Assembly: GCF_024137865.1 (NCBI RefSeq) | Contig: NZ_CP099960.1 | Coordinates: 496,001 to 560,000 of the forward strand | Direction of reading: 5' to 3' | From: Moraxella sp. FZFQ2102 | GTDB taxonomy: Bacteria; Pseudomonadota; Gammaproteobacteria; Pseudomonadales; Moraxellaceae | DNA: 64,000 nt | Shown: positions 10,077-18,210 of the stretch, one piece after another | How the letters are laid out: each line of letters opens with the position of its first letter | Position numbering within the stretch: position 1 is the first letter of the stretch | The notes under the pieces: model-generated | Database searches by the model: none | Told to the model about the DNA's origin: nothing | What the model saw: the letters and a program-made list of their open reading frames with translations, nothing else | Program-made: the position numbers and the translations under genes

Positions 10077-11255
10077 ATGCAAGTATATTTGGTCGGTGGT
10101 GCGGTGCGCGATAGTCTTTTGGGCTTACCCATTAAAGATAAGGACTTTATGGTCGTGGGCGCAGATGCTAAGATGCTTATTGATCAAGGCTTTAGCCAAG
10201 TCGGTGTCGATTTTCCCGTATTTTTACACCCACACACGCACGCAGAATACGCTCTAGCGCGCCTTGAACGCAAATCAGGCGCAGGTCACACCGCCTTTAG
10301 TGTACACGCAAGCCCTGATGTCACGCTTGAAGACGATCTGATTCGCCGCGATCTTACCATCAATGCCCTAGCCATCGAAGTCAATGGCTTATTTGACGAT
10401 ACGCCAAAAACTGGTGAAGTCGTGGATTATTATGGCGGACTGGCTGACTTGCACGCCAAAGTCCTGCGTCATGTCAGCCCTGCCTTTAGCGAAGATCCGT
10501 TGCGGGTGCTACGGGTGGCACGCTTTTATGCTCGATTTGCCCCGCTTGGTTTTAGGATCGCACCCGAGACACAAACACTCATGCAATCGATCAGTGGTGC
10601 AGGGGAGCTATCCCACCTAAGCCGTGAGCGCATTTGGAGTGAGACTGCGCGCGCCATCGGTGAATCGCATGGTTATCATTATATCGACTGCTTACACTCG
10701 CTGCAGATTTTAGCGGATGTATTGCCAAGCCTAGCGGTGTTATTTACCGATCACGCTATCTATCAGCACACTCTTGCAAGGCTAACAAATGCCTGCCTTG
10801 CCAATACTGACCTTGCCACGCGCTTAAGTATGCTGTTTGCTGATTTTGGCGATGATAAAGATGCTCTGAATGACTGCTTAACACGGCTGAATATGCCAAA
10901 AGCCCCTGCACAGTTTGTCCATGCCTTTATCAATTATCACAAGATTTTATTAAATATACCTAACATCACCGCTGATGAATTATTAATGCTCATTGAACAC
11001 ACCAAAGCCCATAAAGATGATACCCTGCTGATGTCGCTGTATGATGCTTGTGAAATTTATCAAAATAAATCAATGGCTTATCCAAAGGCATGGCTGCATG
11101 ATGTCATCACGCGTTATCAAACCATTAGCATGGCAAATATCGATCCAAACTTGACAGGCAAAGCCATTGGCGATGAATTATCACGCCTAAGAAAACAGGC
11201 ATTGCTCGGGTTATTGGGTAATTTTCAAATGGCAAATTCTTTAAGTATTTTTTAA
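10077..11255 (+). CDS. cca: CCA-adding tRNA nucleotidyltransferase, HD domain degenerate
   Basis: 392 residues from ATG at 10077; upstream in-frame codons back to 9948 lie inside the maeB terminator, and the family N-terminus is exactly MQVYLVGGAVRDSLLGLP. Catalytic motifs are present: the GGAVRD loop, the DKDF metal carboxylates, and RRDLTINALAIE. The enzyme adds or repairs the 3' CCA of tRNA. In E. coli Cca the second half is an HD phosphohydrolase (CHDLGKG, then HHGH). Here the matching segment reads LFADFGDD with no histidine, so the HD activity is probably lost. The SDR gene starts 4 nt downstream, suggesting a shared transcript. Confidence 0.92.
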   Translation: MQVYLVGGAVRDSLLGLPIKDKDFMVVGADAKMLIDQGFSQVGVDFPVFLHPHTHAEYALARLERKSGAGHTAFSVHASPDVTLEDDLIRRDLTINALAIEVNGLFDDTPKTGEVVDYYGGLADLHAKVLRHVSPAFSEDPLRVLRVARFYARFAPLGFRIAPETQTLMQSISGAGELSHLSRERIWSETARAIGESHGYHYIDCLHSLQILADVLPSLAVLFTDHAIYQHTLARLTNACLANTDLATRLSMLFADFGDDKDALNDCLTRLNMPKAPAQFVHAFINYHKILLNIPNITADELLMLIEHTKAHKDDTLLMSLYDACEIYQNKSMAYPKAWLHDVITRYQTISMANIDPNLTGKAIGDELSRLRKQALLGLLGNFQMANSLSIF

Positions 11256-11259
11256 TATC

Positions 11260-12075
11260 ATGACAAAACCAACCAACGCGATGGCATGCACAAATACCGA
11301 CAAAGCCCCAAAAGTTGCCCTAATCACAGGCGGTGCAAAACGCATTGGCGCTGCCATCACCACTGCCTTACACACCAATGGCTATGCGGTGATTATCCAT
11401 TATCATCACAGCCAAACAGACGCCATCACACTTGCCGATACACTCAATAGTATCCGCCCCAACTCTGCAAAAATCATCCAGTCAAGCTTAACAATGTCTA
11501 ATGATAAAGCTACGCTTATGGCGTTTAAAGATGCTTGCCTTGATCTGTTTGGGCGCATTGATGTGCTTGTGCATAATGCATCGAGCTTTTATGCCAGTGA
11601 TTTGGGTGGCAAGATTGATACACTGTATCAAGATTGGGATGATTTGTTCTTGACTAATGCCAAAGCGCCGCTGTTTTTAAGCACAGTTTTTCAAAATGAA
11701 CTTAAGAAAAATCACGGCACGATCATAAGCCTGCTTGACATTCATGCCGATGCCAAGCCCTTTGTTGGCTATCCGATTTATAACATGGCAAAGGCAGCAC
11801 ATCGCATGATGGTGCAAAGCCTTGCATTGGAATTTGCGCCTGATATTCGCATCAATGGCGTCGCACCGGGGGTGAATATTTTCCCTGATCATGACCAAAA
11901 TCCAGAACTTAATAGCCAAACCCAAGCCATTCTCACCGACTCTGTACCGCTCAAATGCATCGGCACGCCCGAAGACATCGCCGATGCGGTGGTGTTTTTG
12001 GCAAACAGTCGCTATGTCACAGGGCAAATCATCGCCATCGATGGCGGTCGCGGTTTGACTTTAAAAGGCGGATAG
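11260..12075 (+). CDS. Pteridine-reductase-like short-chain dehydrogenase (FolM type)
   Basis: 271 residues, Rossmann-fold SDR. The cofactor loop reads ALITGGAKRIGAAI; an Arg-Ile-Gly in place of the usual GxG is the TGxxxRIG signature of pteridine reductases such as FolM and PTR1. NAS (VHNASSFY) and the catalytic YxxxK (YNMAKAAHRM) are present, and the protein ends in the normal TGQIIAIDGG segment. Likely role: NADPH-dependent reduction of dihydrobiopterin or dihydrofolate-type pterins. The first 17 residues are variable. It lies 4 nt after cca and is probably co-transcribed; no functional link between the two is known to me. Confidence 0.8.
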   Translation: MTKPTNAMACTNTDKAPKVALITGGAKRIGAAITTALHTNGYAVIIHYHHSQTDAITLADTLNSIRPNSAKIIQSSLTMSNDKATLMAFKDACLDLFGRIDVLVHNASSFYASDLGGKIDTLYQDWDDLFLTNAKAPLFLSTVFQNELKKNHGTIISLLDIHADAKPFVGYPIYNMAKAAHRMMVQSLALEFAPDIRINGVAPGVNIFPDHDQNPELNSQTQAILTDSVPLKCIGTPEDIADAVVFLANSRYVTGQIIAIDGGRGLTLKGG

Positions 12076-12216
12076 ATCAAATTTGGATAACTGTTTGGCT
12101 TTTTTTTTGCAAATCCTGAAGCTATTTCCTTAAAATTATTAAGGTTTTAATTGCCCATTTTTTCATCAATTTTTACAAAATAGTGAGTAAAAATCAGCAA
12201 ATTGACTAAAAACTTG

Positions 12217-12245
12217 CTGACAAATGACAATTTTTGGGCTAAAAT
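12217..12245 (+). promoter_or_regulatory. Likely promoter of the APC permease leader
   Basis: CTGACA at 12217-12222 and TAAAAT at 12240-12245 are separated by exactly 17 bp. Transcription would start near 12252, about 190 nt ahead of the permease start and just before a terminator-like hairpin. Confidence 0.5.
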
Positions 12246-12259
12246 TCACACGAACTTAC

Positions 12260-12308
12260 ATGGGTATTGAATGTTGTTACAAATCAGCAATTTTAATACC
12301 CATTTTTT
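12260..12308 (+). terminator. Terminator-like hairpin in the permease leader (possible attenuator)
   Basis: Arms ATGGGTATT (12260-12268) and AATACCCAT (12295-12303) pair perfectly and are followed by six T. It sits after the putative promoter and before the permease gene, so it could end a short leader RNA conditionally. It lies about 185 nt after the SDR stop, so it could also simply end the cca-SDR transcript. Confidence 0.5.
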
Positions 12309-12361
12309 CAACCCCTAAACTTTTTTTAATTCTTGGAGCAGATAGCCTAATCGAACCAAAT

Positions 12362-12379
12362 TCAAACGATTGCGTTTGA
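12362..12379 (+). promoter_or_regulatory. Perfect inverted repeat upstream of the permease
   Basis: TCAAACG ATTG CGTTTGA: 7-bp arms around a 4-nt centre, 66 nt before the likely TTG start. It could be an operator or a hairpin in the leader; nothing in the sequence decides between them. Confidence 0.35.
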
Positions 12380-12444
12380 TACGATGAAGCTGTAGTTCTC
12401 TTTTGTGTTGGCTGCATTTTGCACACTTAAAAGGAATACCATCG

Positions 12445-13830
12445 TTGAATACTTCACCTACCCCGAATGTCGCTAAACTAAAGCGAAATCTTGGACTTTG
12501 GCACGTCATCATCATCGGTCTTGCCTATATCCAACCAATGACCCTATTTGATACCTTTGGTATGGTATCTCGTGATAGTGGCGGTCATGTGCCAATGTCT
12601 TACCTGTTTGCTTTGATTGCGATTTTGCTGACTTCAATCAGCTACGGTCATATGATTCGCGCATATCCATCTTCAGGTTCTGCTTATACCTATACCCAAA
12701 AATCAATCAACCCAAGCATGGGCTTTATGGTGGGCTGGTCAAGCTGGCTTGACTATCTGCTATCGCCAATGGTAAACATCATCCTTGCGGTGCTGTACCT
12801 AGAAGCACTATTCCCATCAGTGAACCACTGGGTATGGGTGATTGGCTTGACGGCATTGATGACAGGCGTGAACATTTTTGGTTCAAAAGTGGTGGCGTAT
12901 TTCAACAGCTGGATTGTCTTTGTACAGATTATCGTCATCGCTGTGTTCACCTATCTGATTTATACCAAGCTAAGCATCGGTCTGCACGCTGATGGCACGC
13001 TCAAAGAAAACGCTTATGAGCTTTGGAGCTTAAAGCCATTTTGGGATGAGATGACTTCTGTCGGTGCGCTAATCACTGGTGCGACCATCCTATGTTTCTC
13101 GTTCACAGGCTTTGACTCTATCTCAAGCCTAGCTGAAGAAACCAAAGATGTCAAAAATACTCTGCCAAAAGCCATGATTTTGACCACGCTGATTGCAGGT
13201 ATCATCTTTATCATCAGTGCGTATTTTATGCAAACTTTCCTACCAAGCGATCCATCAATCTACTTTGAAGCGGTGGACGAAACTCAAGCAGAAATCCTGC
13301 TATTGGTCGGTGGTTCTGCATTCCAAGCAGCTGTTCTAGGCTTTGCGATTGTTACCGTCATGGCATCAGGTATCTCAGCACACGCGGGCGTATCACGTCT
13401 GATGTATGTGATGGGTCGTGATGGCGTAATCAGCAAAAAGATTTTTGGTCAAATTCATCCAAAATTCTTCACTCCAGTGAACAACGTATTGATTGCTGGT
13501 GCGATTGCTTTGACCGCAGGCTTTATCAGTCTTGAGACTGTTGTTAACCTAATCAGCTTTGGTGCATTGACTGCGTTTAGCTTTGTAAACCTATCTGTCA
13601 TCTTCCGCTATGCGATCCGTGACAAGATGGTACGCAATGTCAAAGAAATCTTCAGTTATGTCGTCGTACCAGCACTTGGTTTCGTTGCAATCTTCCTAAT
13701 GTGGCTAGAAGTTGACGGCACGACCTTTAGTGTCGGTCTATTCTGGGCAGCACTAGGCTTTATCTGGCTAGGTATCAAGACTCGTGGCTTTAAAGCACCA
13801 GTGCCACAGTACCGTGAAGAAGATGTGTAA
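12445..13830 (+). CDS. APC superfamily amino acid/polyamine permease
   Basis: About 461 residues. I prefer the TTG at 12445, which follows AAAAGGAA at a good distance; an ATG at 12403 has no ribosome site and adds 14 residues unlike the family. About twelve hydrophobic segments are seen. The N-terminus KLKRNLGLWHVIIIGLAYIQP and SFTGFDSISSLAEETKD are typical of APC permeases in the branch containing the putrescine importer PuuP. An inner membrane uptake system for an amino acid or amine is expected; the substrate cannot be read from the sequence. The leader carries a promoter, a terminator-like hairpin and an inverted repeat. Ends in a terminator facing the convergent TetR gene. Confidence 0.85.
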   Translation: MNTSPTPNVAKLKRNLGLWHVIIIGLAYIQPMTLFDTFGMVSRDSGGHVPMSYLFALIAILLTSISYGHMIRAYPSSGSAYTYTQKSINPSMGFMVGWSSWLDYLLSPMVNIILAVLYLEALFPSVNHWVWVIGLTALMTGVNIFGSKVVAYFNSWIVFVQIIVIAVFTYLIYTKLSIGLHADGTLKENAYELWSLKPFWDEMTSVGALITGATILCFSFTGFDSISSLAEETKDVKNTLPKAMILTTLIAGIIFIISAYFMQTFLPSDPSIYFEAVDETQAEILLLVGGSAFQAAVLGFAIVTVMASGISAHAGVSRLMYVMGRDGVISKKIFGQIHPKFFTPVNNVLIAGAIALTAGFISLETVVNLISFGALTAFSFVNLSVIFRYAIRDKMVRNVKEIFSYVVVPALGFVAIFLMWLEVDGTTFSVGLFWAALGFIWLGIKTRGFKAPVPQYREEDV

Positions 13831-13855
13831 TTGATCAATCATTAATACACACGAC

Positions 13856-13886
13856 ATATCCCCATCGACATCGGTGGGGATATTTT
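13856..13886 (+). terminator. Terminator after the APC permease
   Basis: ATATCCCCATCG / CGGTGGGGATAT stem with a 4-nt loop and one G-T pair, followed by TTTT. Confidence 0.75.
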
Positions 13887-13910
13887 ATTGGATAAGCATT
13901 TGCATATAAA

Positions 13911-13942
13911 AAAACCAAGCAATCATACAACTGCTTGGTTTT
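13911..13942 (-). terminator. Terminator of the TetR gene, probably bidirectional
   Basis: AAAACCAAGCA / TGCTTGGTTTT, 11-bp arms with 10-nt loop, flanked by A-run and T-run so it can work in both directions between two convergent genes. Confidence 0.8.
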
Positions 13943-13959
13943 ATCAATGTTCAACCTGC

Positions 13960-14679
13960 TTAAACGCTCATCTCAACACGCGCACCGATCAAATCTGCAA
14001 AATCTTCCAAATCAACGATCTGCTGCTTTAGTTGTGTGCTGAATTTGGCATTTTGTTCATCTTGCTCATCACTTGTGATGTCTTTTGGATACAGTCTTGG
14101 TAAGTCCAAAATCTGCCGCACCAATGCCTGCTTCAGCGTATCACGGCGACCCAGATAACGCTGATAAAAGGTGGAATTTAGCAGACTTGCGCCGCCTTGC
14201 CCCACCGCATAGATGGTCGCAAGATAATCACGCGTGGTCATGCCGCTGTTTTGTTCGGTCAGATAAGTCTCAGCAATCTTAGCAACTCGTGCCATACGCT
14301 CTTTGCGCACTTGATACAGTTCGCCAAATAGCTTGTTCAGCCCTGATGCCGTCGATGACAGCCGCTCTTCAATTTGGTTGAACAAGACCGCACGATGTGG
14401 CAAATTCAGTAGCTGCAGCACCAAACGCGCCACGCCTGCCCCTGCGCCATCATCGACATCATTCATCATAAATTTGCGTTTTTCAAAATCAATCAAGATC
14501 CGCATCAAAAGCTCATCTTTACTGGCAAAGTGCTTATACAGCGTCCCCTTGGCAAGGTCAAGCTGCATGGCAAGACTGTCCAGTGTCAAATCCCCTTCGC
14601 CTGAGTCCAAGAGCAACTGCTCTGCGGTCTGCAAAATGCGAATTTCCCGTTCTTCATATTGCTGCTTACGATTGCTCAT
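13960..14679 (-). CDS. TetR/AcrR family transcriptional regulator
   Basis: 239 residues from ATG at 14679 (an ATG at 14694 adds five residues). The N-terminal helix-turn-helix is clear: LTLDSLAMQLDLAKGTLYKHFASKDELL at about residues 31-58, split here only for position. The C-terminal ligand domain is not assignable. It is divergent from a fatty acid desaturase, an arrangement like DesT-desB of Pseudomonas, so a role in sensing acyl chains and controlling the desaturase is a reasonable inference. A TGCTATAAT element (14709-14717) is its likely promoter, and an 18-bp inverted repeat in the intergenic region is a candidate operator. Confidence 0.85.
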   Translation of the reverse strand: MSNRKQQYEEREIRILQTAEQLLLDSGEGDLTLDSLAMQLDLAKGTLYKHFASKDELLMRILIDFEKRKFMMNDVDDGAGAGVARLVLQLLNLPHRAVLFNQIEERLSSTASGLNKLFGELYQVRKERMARVAKIAETYLTEQNSGMTTRDYLATIYAVGQGGASLLNSTFYQRYLGRRDTLKQALVRQILDLPRLYPKDITSDEQDEQNAKFSTQLKQQIVDLEDFADLIGARVEMSV

Positions 14680-14708
14680 GATCGTTTTTTCCATTCAAAA
14701 TTCGCCTA

Positions 14709-14717
14709 ATTATAGCA
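14709..14717 (-). promoter_or_regulatory. Extended -10 promoter of the TetR gene
   Basis: Reads TGCTATAAT on the minus strand, 30 nt before the ATG. Confidence 0.6.
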
Positions 14718-14857
14718 AACCTAGCCAATATCCTGCAGTACTTTTTGCATAAGCAAGCGGCAAATACTGAATATAATATTTAGTAATGATACCCCAATTC
14801 TGCCAATTTTAGGGCGTAGATAATTTGCAACAAAGTTACAATTTCACCATAAAAATT

Positions 14858-14875
14858 TGTGAATATTTGTTCACA
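14858..14875. promoter_or_regulatory. Inverted repeat between TetR and desaturase, candidate operator
   Basis: TGTGAA TATTTG TTCACA: 6-bp perfect arms around 6 bp. It is the clearest palindrome of the 398-bp divergent region (14680-15077), which otherwise is AT-rich and holds no convincing gene. Confidence 0.45.
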
Positions 14876-15077
14876 TTTTGCCAAAATTGTGATAGCATAA
14901 ATCAGTGCGAAATTTATGCCCAAAATCTTATGCCAAGCTTTGCCATTATTAGGTTTGCTTCGGTATCAATTTTCAAATATTTCGGCATAAGCACCGCTAT
15001 TTTTACAAACCATTTGGAATGCAATTTCGCAGCTTCACATCGGCTTGTCCGCTTATTTTATAGAATATCCATCGTTT

Positions 15078-16262
15078 ATGAGTATCGAACGCAATCCTGA
15101 AGCCTTTAAAAATCCACCCATCAACTGGGTGCCTGCTATTGTGCTTTTATCAACCCCTATTCTTGCCATCGTGCTGGTGCCGTGGTATCTGTGGACGCAT
15201 GGCGTCAATCCTGCTGTTTGGACGGCATTTGCTTTCTTTATGGCATGGACAGGGCTGTCAATCACCGCAGGCTACCATCGTCTGTGGGCGCACAAGGCTT
15301 ATGATGCACATCCGATTGTCAAATATTTCTTGCTCTTGGGTGCAACTTTAGCGATCCAAAGCTCAGCTTTCGACTGGTGCTCAGGTCATCGCACCCACCA
15401 CCGCCATGTCGATGATGAATATGAAGATCCGTACTCAGCGCGCCGTGGTTTTTGGTTCAGTCACATGGATTGGATGCTACGCAAATATCCAAGCGGTCAA
15501 TACGATTATAAAAACATCCCCGATCTAAAAAAAGACAAAGCACTGACCTTGCAGCATAAATACTATGGTTTTTGGGTGGTCGCGACAAACCTGATTGTCG
15601 TCGGCATCGCAGGCTTAATTACAGGTGATATGCTTGGCACTTTCTTGATCGCAGGCTTGTTGCGTCTGGTGCTGACCCATCATTTCACTTTCTTTATTAA
15701 CTCACTGTGCCATATGTTCGGCACGCGTCCTTATACCGATACCAATACCGCGCGCGACAATGGTCTGCTTGCGATCGTGACTTGGGGCGAAGGTTATCAC
15801 AATTACCATCACTATTTCCAATACGACTATCGCAACGGTGTCAAATGGTGGCAATATGATCCGACCAAATGGTTCATCGCCATTTTGTCAAAAATCGGTC
15901 TGGCATCAGATCTAAAACGCGTGGACAATCTGACCATCAAGCACGCCGAAGTCACCATGCAGTTCAAGCGCGCCCAAGAACGCATCGCTAAAGGCGGTGA
16001 GCTGACCTTGGATGATCGCCTAAGCGCATTCAAAGATCGCATCACAGCTGAATATGATGAATTCACCAAAACCGTCGAAGAATGGCACGCACTCAAAGCC
16101 CAAGCCATTGAGTTGAAAAAAGCAGAATTCGCCAATCGCCTGCACGAAGCTGATGAGAAATTAAAAGCGCAATTTGCTGAAGTGGAAGCCAAAATCCTAG
16201 CCCACAGCGCGCGCATTGAGCAAGCCATTATGCAGCTAAAAGGCAAAACCGCCAAAGCATAA
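15078..16262 (+). CDS. Acyl-CoA (delta-9 type) fatty acid desaturase with C-terminal coiled coil
   Basis: 394 residues from ATG at 15078. The three histidine boxes of membrane di-iron desaturases are present: HRLWAH (67-72), HRTHH (104-108) and HNYHH (241-245), with hydrophobic pairs at about 18-60 and 163-210. This introduces a double bond into saturated acyl chains at the inner membrane, using O2 and an electron donor. After about residue 285 comes roughly 105 residues of highly charged, Ala/Glu/Lys-rich helix likely to be a coiled coil, a clear addition to the core enzyme. Divergent from a TetR regulator; a strong terminator follows. Confidence 0.92.
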   Translation: MSIERNPEAFKNPPINWVPAIVLLSTPILAIVLVPWYLWTHGVNPAVWTAFAFFMAWTGLSITAGYHRLWAHKAYDAHPIVKYFLLLGATLAIQSSAFDWCSGHRTHHRHVDDEYEDPYSARRGFWFSHMDWMLRKYPSGQYDYKNIPDLKKDKALTLQHKYYGFWVVATNLIVVGIAGLITGDMLGTFLIAGLLRLVLTHHFTFFINSLCHMFGTRPYTDTNTARDNGLLAIVTWGEGYHNYHHYFQYDYRNGVKWWQYDPTKWFIAILSKIGLASDLKRVDNLTIKHAEVTMQFKRAQERIAKGGELTLDDRLSAFKDRITAEYDEFTKTVEEWHALKAQAIELKKAEFANRLHEADEKLKAQFAEVEAKILAHSARIEQAIMQLKGKTAKA

Positions 16263-16287
16263 AAGCATTTGCGTACATCTTTCTCCA

Positions 16288-16321
16288 CCCTTTATCACTG
16301 TTGATAAAGGGTTTTCTTTTT
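16288..16321 (+). terminator. Terminator after the desaturase
   Basis: CCCTTTATCA / TGATAAAGGG arms with a 4-nt loop, followed by TTTTCTTTTT. Confidence 0.9.
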
Positions 16322-16336
16322 GGGCGGTATCGTTGT

Positions 16337-16342
16337 TATAAT
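16337..16342 (+). promoter_or_regulatory. -10 element of selO
   Basis: Perfect TATAAT 27 nt before the selO ATG; no good -35 seen at standard spacing. Confidence 0.4.
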
Positions 16343-16368
16343 AAGCCAAAAGCCACACTGGATTTGCC

Positions 16369-17895
16369 ATGAAATTTACCACCGACTATCTCAAACACGA
16401 TGATCGCCTGTATCGCCACATCGCACCACAGCCGCTTGACAACCCCAAGCTTGGGCTGCTCAATCACGATTTGATTAAAAAGCTTGGCTTGGGTGCGCTC
16501 AATGATAGCGAATGGACGGATGTCATCAGCGGACGGCTTGAACCTTTAGCAAAGCTTGCGCCACATGGGCTACAGCCGATTGCCATGGCATATGCTGGGC
16601 ATCAGTTCGGACAGTGGGCAGGTCAGCTTGGCGATGGGCGCGGTCTGCTGATCGCACAGCTACAGGATGATGATGGCAAACTGACCGATCTACACCTAAA
16701 AGGCGCAGGTCGCACGCCCTATTCTCGCCATGGTGATGGGCGCGCGATGATTGCAAGCACCGTGCGTGAGCTGCTTGGCGGTCATGCGCTCAATCATCTT
16801 GGCGTGCCGTCATCCGATGCCATCGGCTTTGTGGTGTCGGATACGCAGATTCGCCGTGAGTATTTTGAGCGCAGCGCGGCATTATTGCGCGTCAGCGACT
16901 GCCATGTGCGACTTGGGCATTTTGAATGGGTGGCGATGTATGCACCTGATTATTTTACAGATTTTGTTCATAAAATCGCCCAAAGCTACTATCCCACACT
17001 CTACAATAATGGCACAACCGATGTCACAGCCCTACTCTCTGCCATCGCCCGCAATACCGCGCAGATGATCGCACGCTGGCAGCTTGTCGGCTTTAGCCAT
17101 GGGGTGATGAATACTGATAATCTCAACATCACAGGCACGACGCTGGACTTTGGACCTTATGGCTTTATGGAAGGTTTTCACCCTGCATGGATTAACAATC
17201 ACTCTGATCACACAGGCAGATACACTTACCAAAATCAGCCGATGATCGGGCATTGGAATTTGGCAACAGTATTTAGAAAATTTGGACACTTGGTCAGTCA
17301 ATCCGAGATTGATAACGCCTTGGACGATTATGAAAACACCCTAACCGACAGCTACTATCGCGGACTGCTTGGCAAGCTTGGGTTTGTTATACCAGACGAC
17401 AAGCCACTTGATGATACCGACGATAGGCTGCATCTTGCTTTTGAATTTTTGGAGATATTACAACAGCATAAACTGGATTATACCAACGGTTTTCGCGCCT
17501 TGATCGCGGTAGTAAATGGCGATCAAAACCTTGAAAATACTGATAAAAATCATGCACATGAATACAAATTACTCAGCCAATTCACCTTAAGCCTACCACA
17601 CGCGCATCACCATCAATGGCACGAATGGCAGCAGAGATATTTATCATGCTTAGCAAAAAATGCGCAGAGTAAAGCTGATACCATCGCACAATTACAGCAC
17701 GCCAATCCTGTCTATATTCTGCGTAACCACATGGCACAAAAGGCGATTGATTTGGCACTGATGGATGACTTTAGCGAAGTCAAAAGACTGTTTGAATTAT
17801 TAAAAAATCCTTATCAATCAAACCCTATCTCGACTGCCGATGATACACGCATGGCACTATCTGATGAGCAAGTGGCGGTCAGCTGTATGTCGTGA
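16369..17895 (+). CDS. selO: Protein adenylyltransferase SelO (YdiU/UPF0061)
   Basis: 508 residues. Conserved segments of the pseudokinase-fold AMPylase are obvious: AYAGHQFGQWAGQLGDGR, LKGAGRTPYSRHGDGRA, SHGVMNTDNLNI and LDFGPYGFMEGF. SelO transfers AMP from ATP to protein hydroxyls and is linked to redox stress. The extreme C-terminus VSCMS keeps the cysteine of the conserved CxxS/CxxU-type tail, with no selenocysteine. It stands between a terminator and ccoS, with its own -10. Confidence 0.95.
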   Translation: MKFTTDYLKHDDRLYRHIAPQPLDNPKLGLLNHDLIKKLGLGALNDSEWTDVISGRLEPLAKLAPHGLQPIAMAYAGHQFGQWAGQLGDGRGLLIAQLQDDDGKLTDLHLKGAGRTPYSRHGDGRAMIASTVRELLGGHALNHLGVPSSDAIGFVVSDTQIRREYFERSAALLRVSDCHVRLGHFEWVAMYAPDYFTDFVHKIAQSYYPTLYNNGTTDVTALLSAIARNTAQMIARWQLVGFSHGVMNTDNLNITGTTLDFGPYGFMEGFHPAWINNHSDHTGRYTYQNQPMIGHWNLATVFRKFGHLVSQSEIDNALDDYENTLTDSYYRGLLGKLGFVIPDDKPLDDTDDRLHLAFEFLEILQQHKLDYTNGFRALIAVVNGDQNLENTDKNHAHEYKLLSQFTLSLPHAHHHQWHEWQQRYLSCLAKNAQSKADTIAQLQHANPVYILRNHMAQKAIDLALMDDFSEVKRLFELLKNPYQSNPISTADDTRMALSDEQVAVSCMS

Positions 17896-18024
17896 CTTTA
17901 GATGGTGAAATTTAAGTCTTAAAATTAAGACATTACAACTGATGATTTTTTGTACAATACTTGGCTGTGCCTTTAATTAATAAGGGATTTTTGGTACAAT
18001 AAGACTTTTTGGGATGAGTGTGTC

Positions 18025-18210
18025 ATGCTAAGCATTTATCTGTTAATCCCTTTGAGCCTGATGCTGTTCGTGGTGGCGATTTGGGCGATTTATTATGCGG
18101 TGAAATCCAACCAATTTGAAGATTTGGACAATGCCCCTGAGCAGATCATCCTTGACGATCGCCAAGCGCGCCGCAAGATCAATGCCACCAATGACAGCCG
18201 AGAGAAGTGA
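18025..18210 (+). CDS. ccoS: cbb3-type cytochrome oxidase assembly protein CcoS
   Basis: 61 residues: one N-terminal membrane helix (YLLIPLSLMLFVVAIWAI), then WAIYYAVKSNQFEDLDNAP, which is the CcoS signature (YAxxxGQFDDL-like), and a short polar tail. CcoS is needed for cofactor insertion or maturation of cbb3 oxidase. It overlaps the following membrane protein by one base (TGATG). TGGTACAAT at 17992-18000 is a candidate promoter. The oxidase structural genes are not in the window. Confidence 0.9.
   Translation: MLSIYLLIPLSLMLFVVAIWAIYYAVKSNQFEDLDNAPEQIILDDRQARRKINATNDSREK

Noticed and set aside
14858-14875. The palindrome TGTGAA...TTCACA as a CRP site.
   Set aside because: The spacing between TGTGA and TCACA is 8 bp, not the 6 bp of a CRP site.
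14825-15100. An open frame of 91 codons between the TetR gene and the desaturase.
   Set aside because: It covers the candidate operator and promoter region, overlaps the desaturase start, has no ribosome site and its product resembles nothing I know.
17916-17931. Perfect palindrome GTCTTAA AA TTAAGAC after selO as a terminator.
   Set aside because: No T-run follows on either strand and the loop would be only two bases; it may be an operator for ccoS, but nothing supports that.
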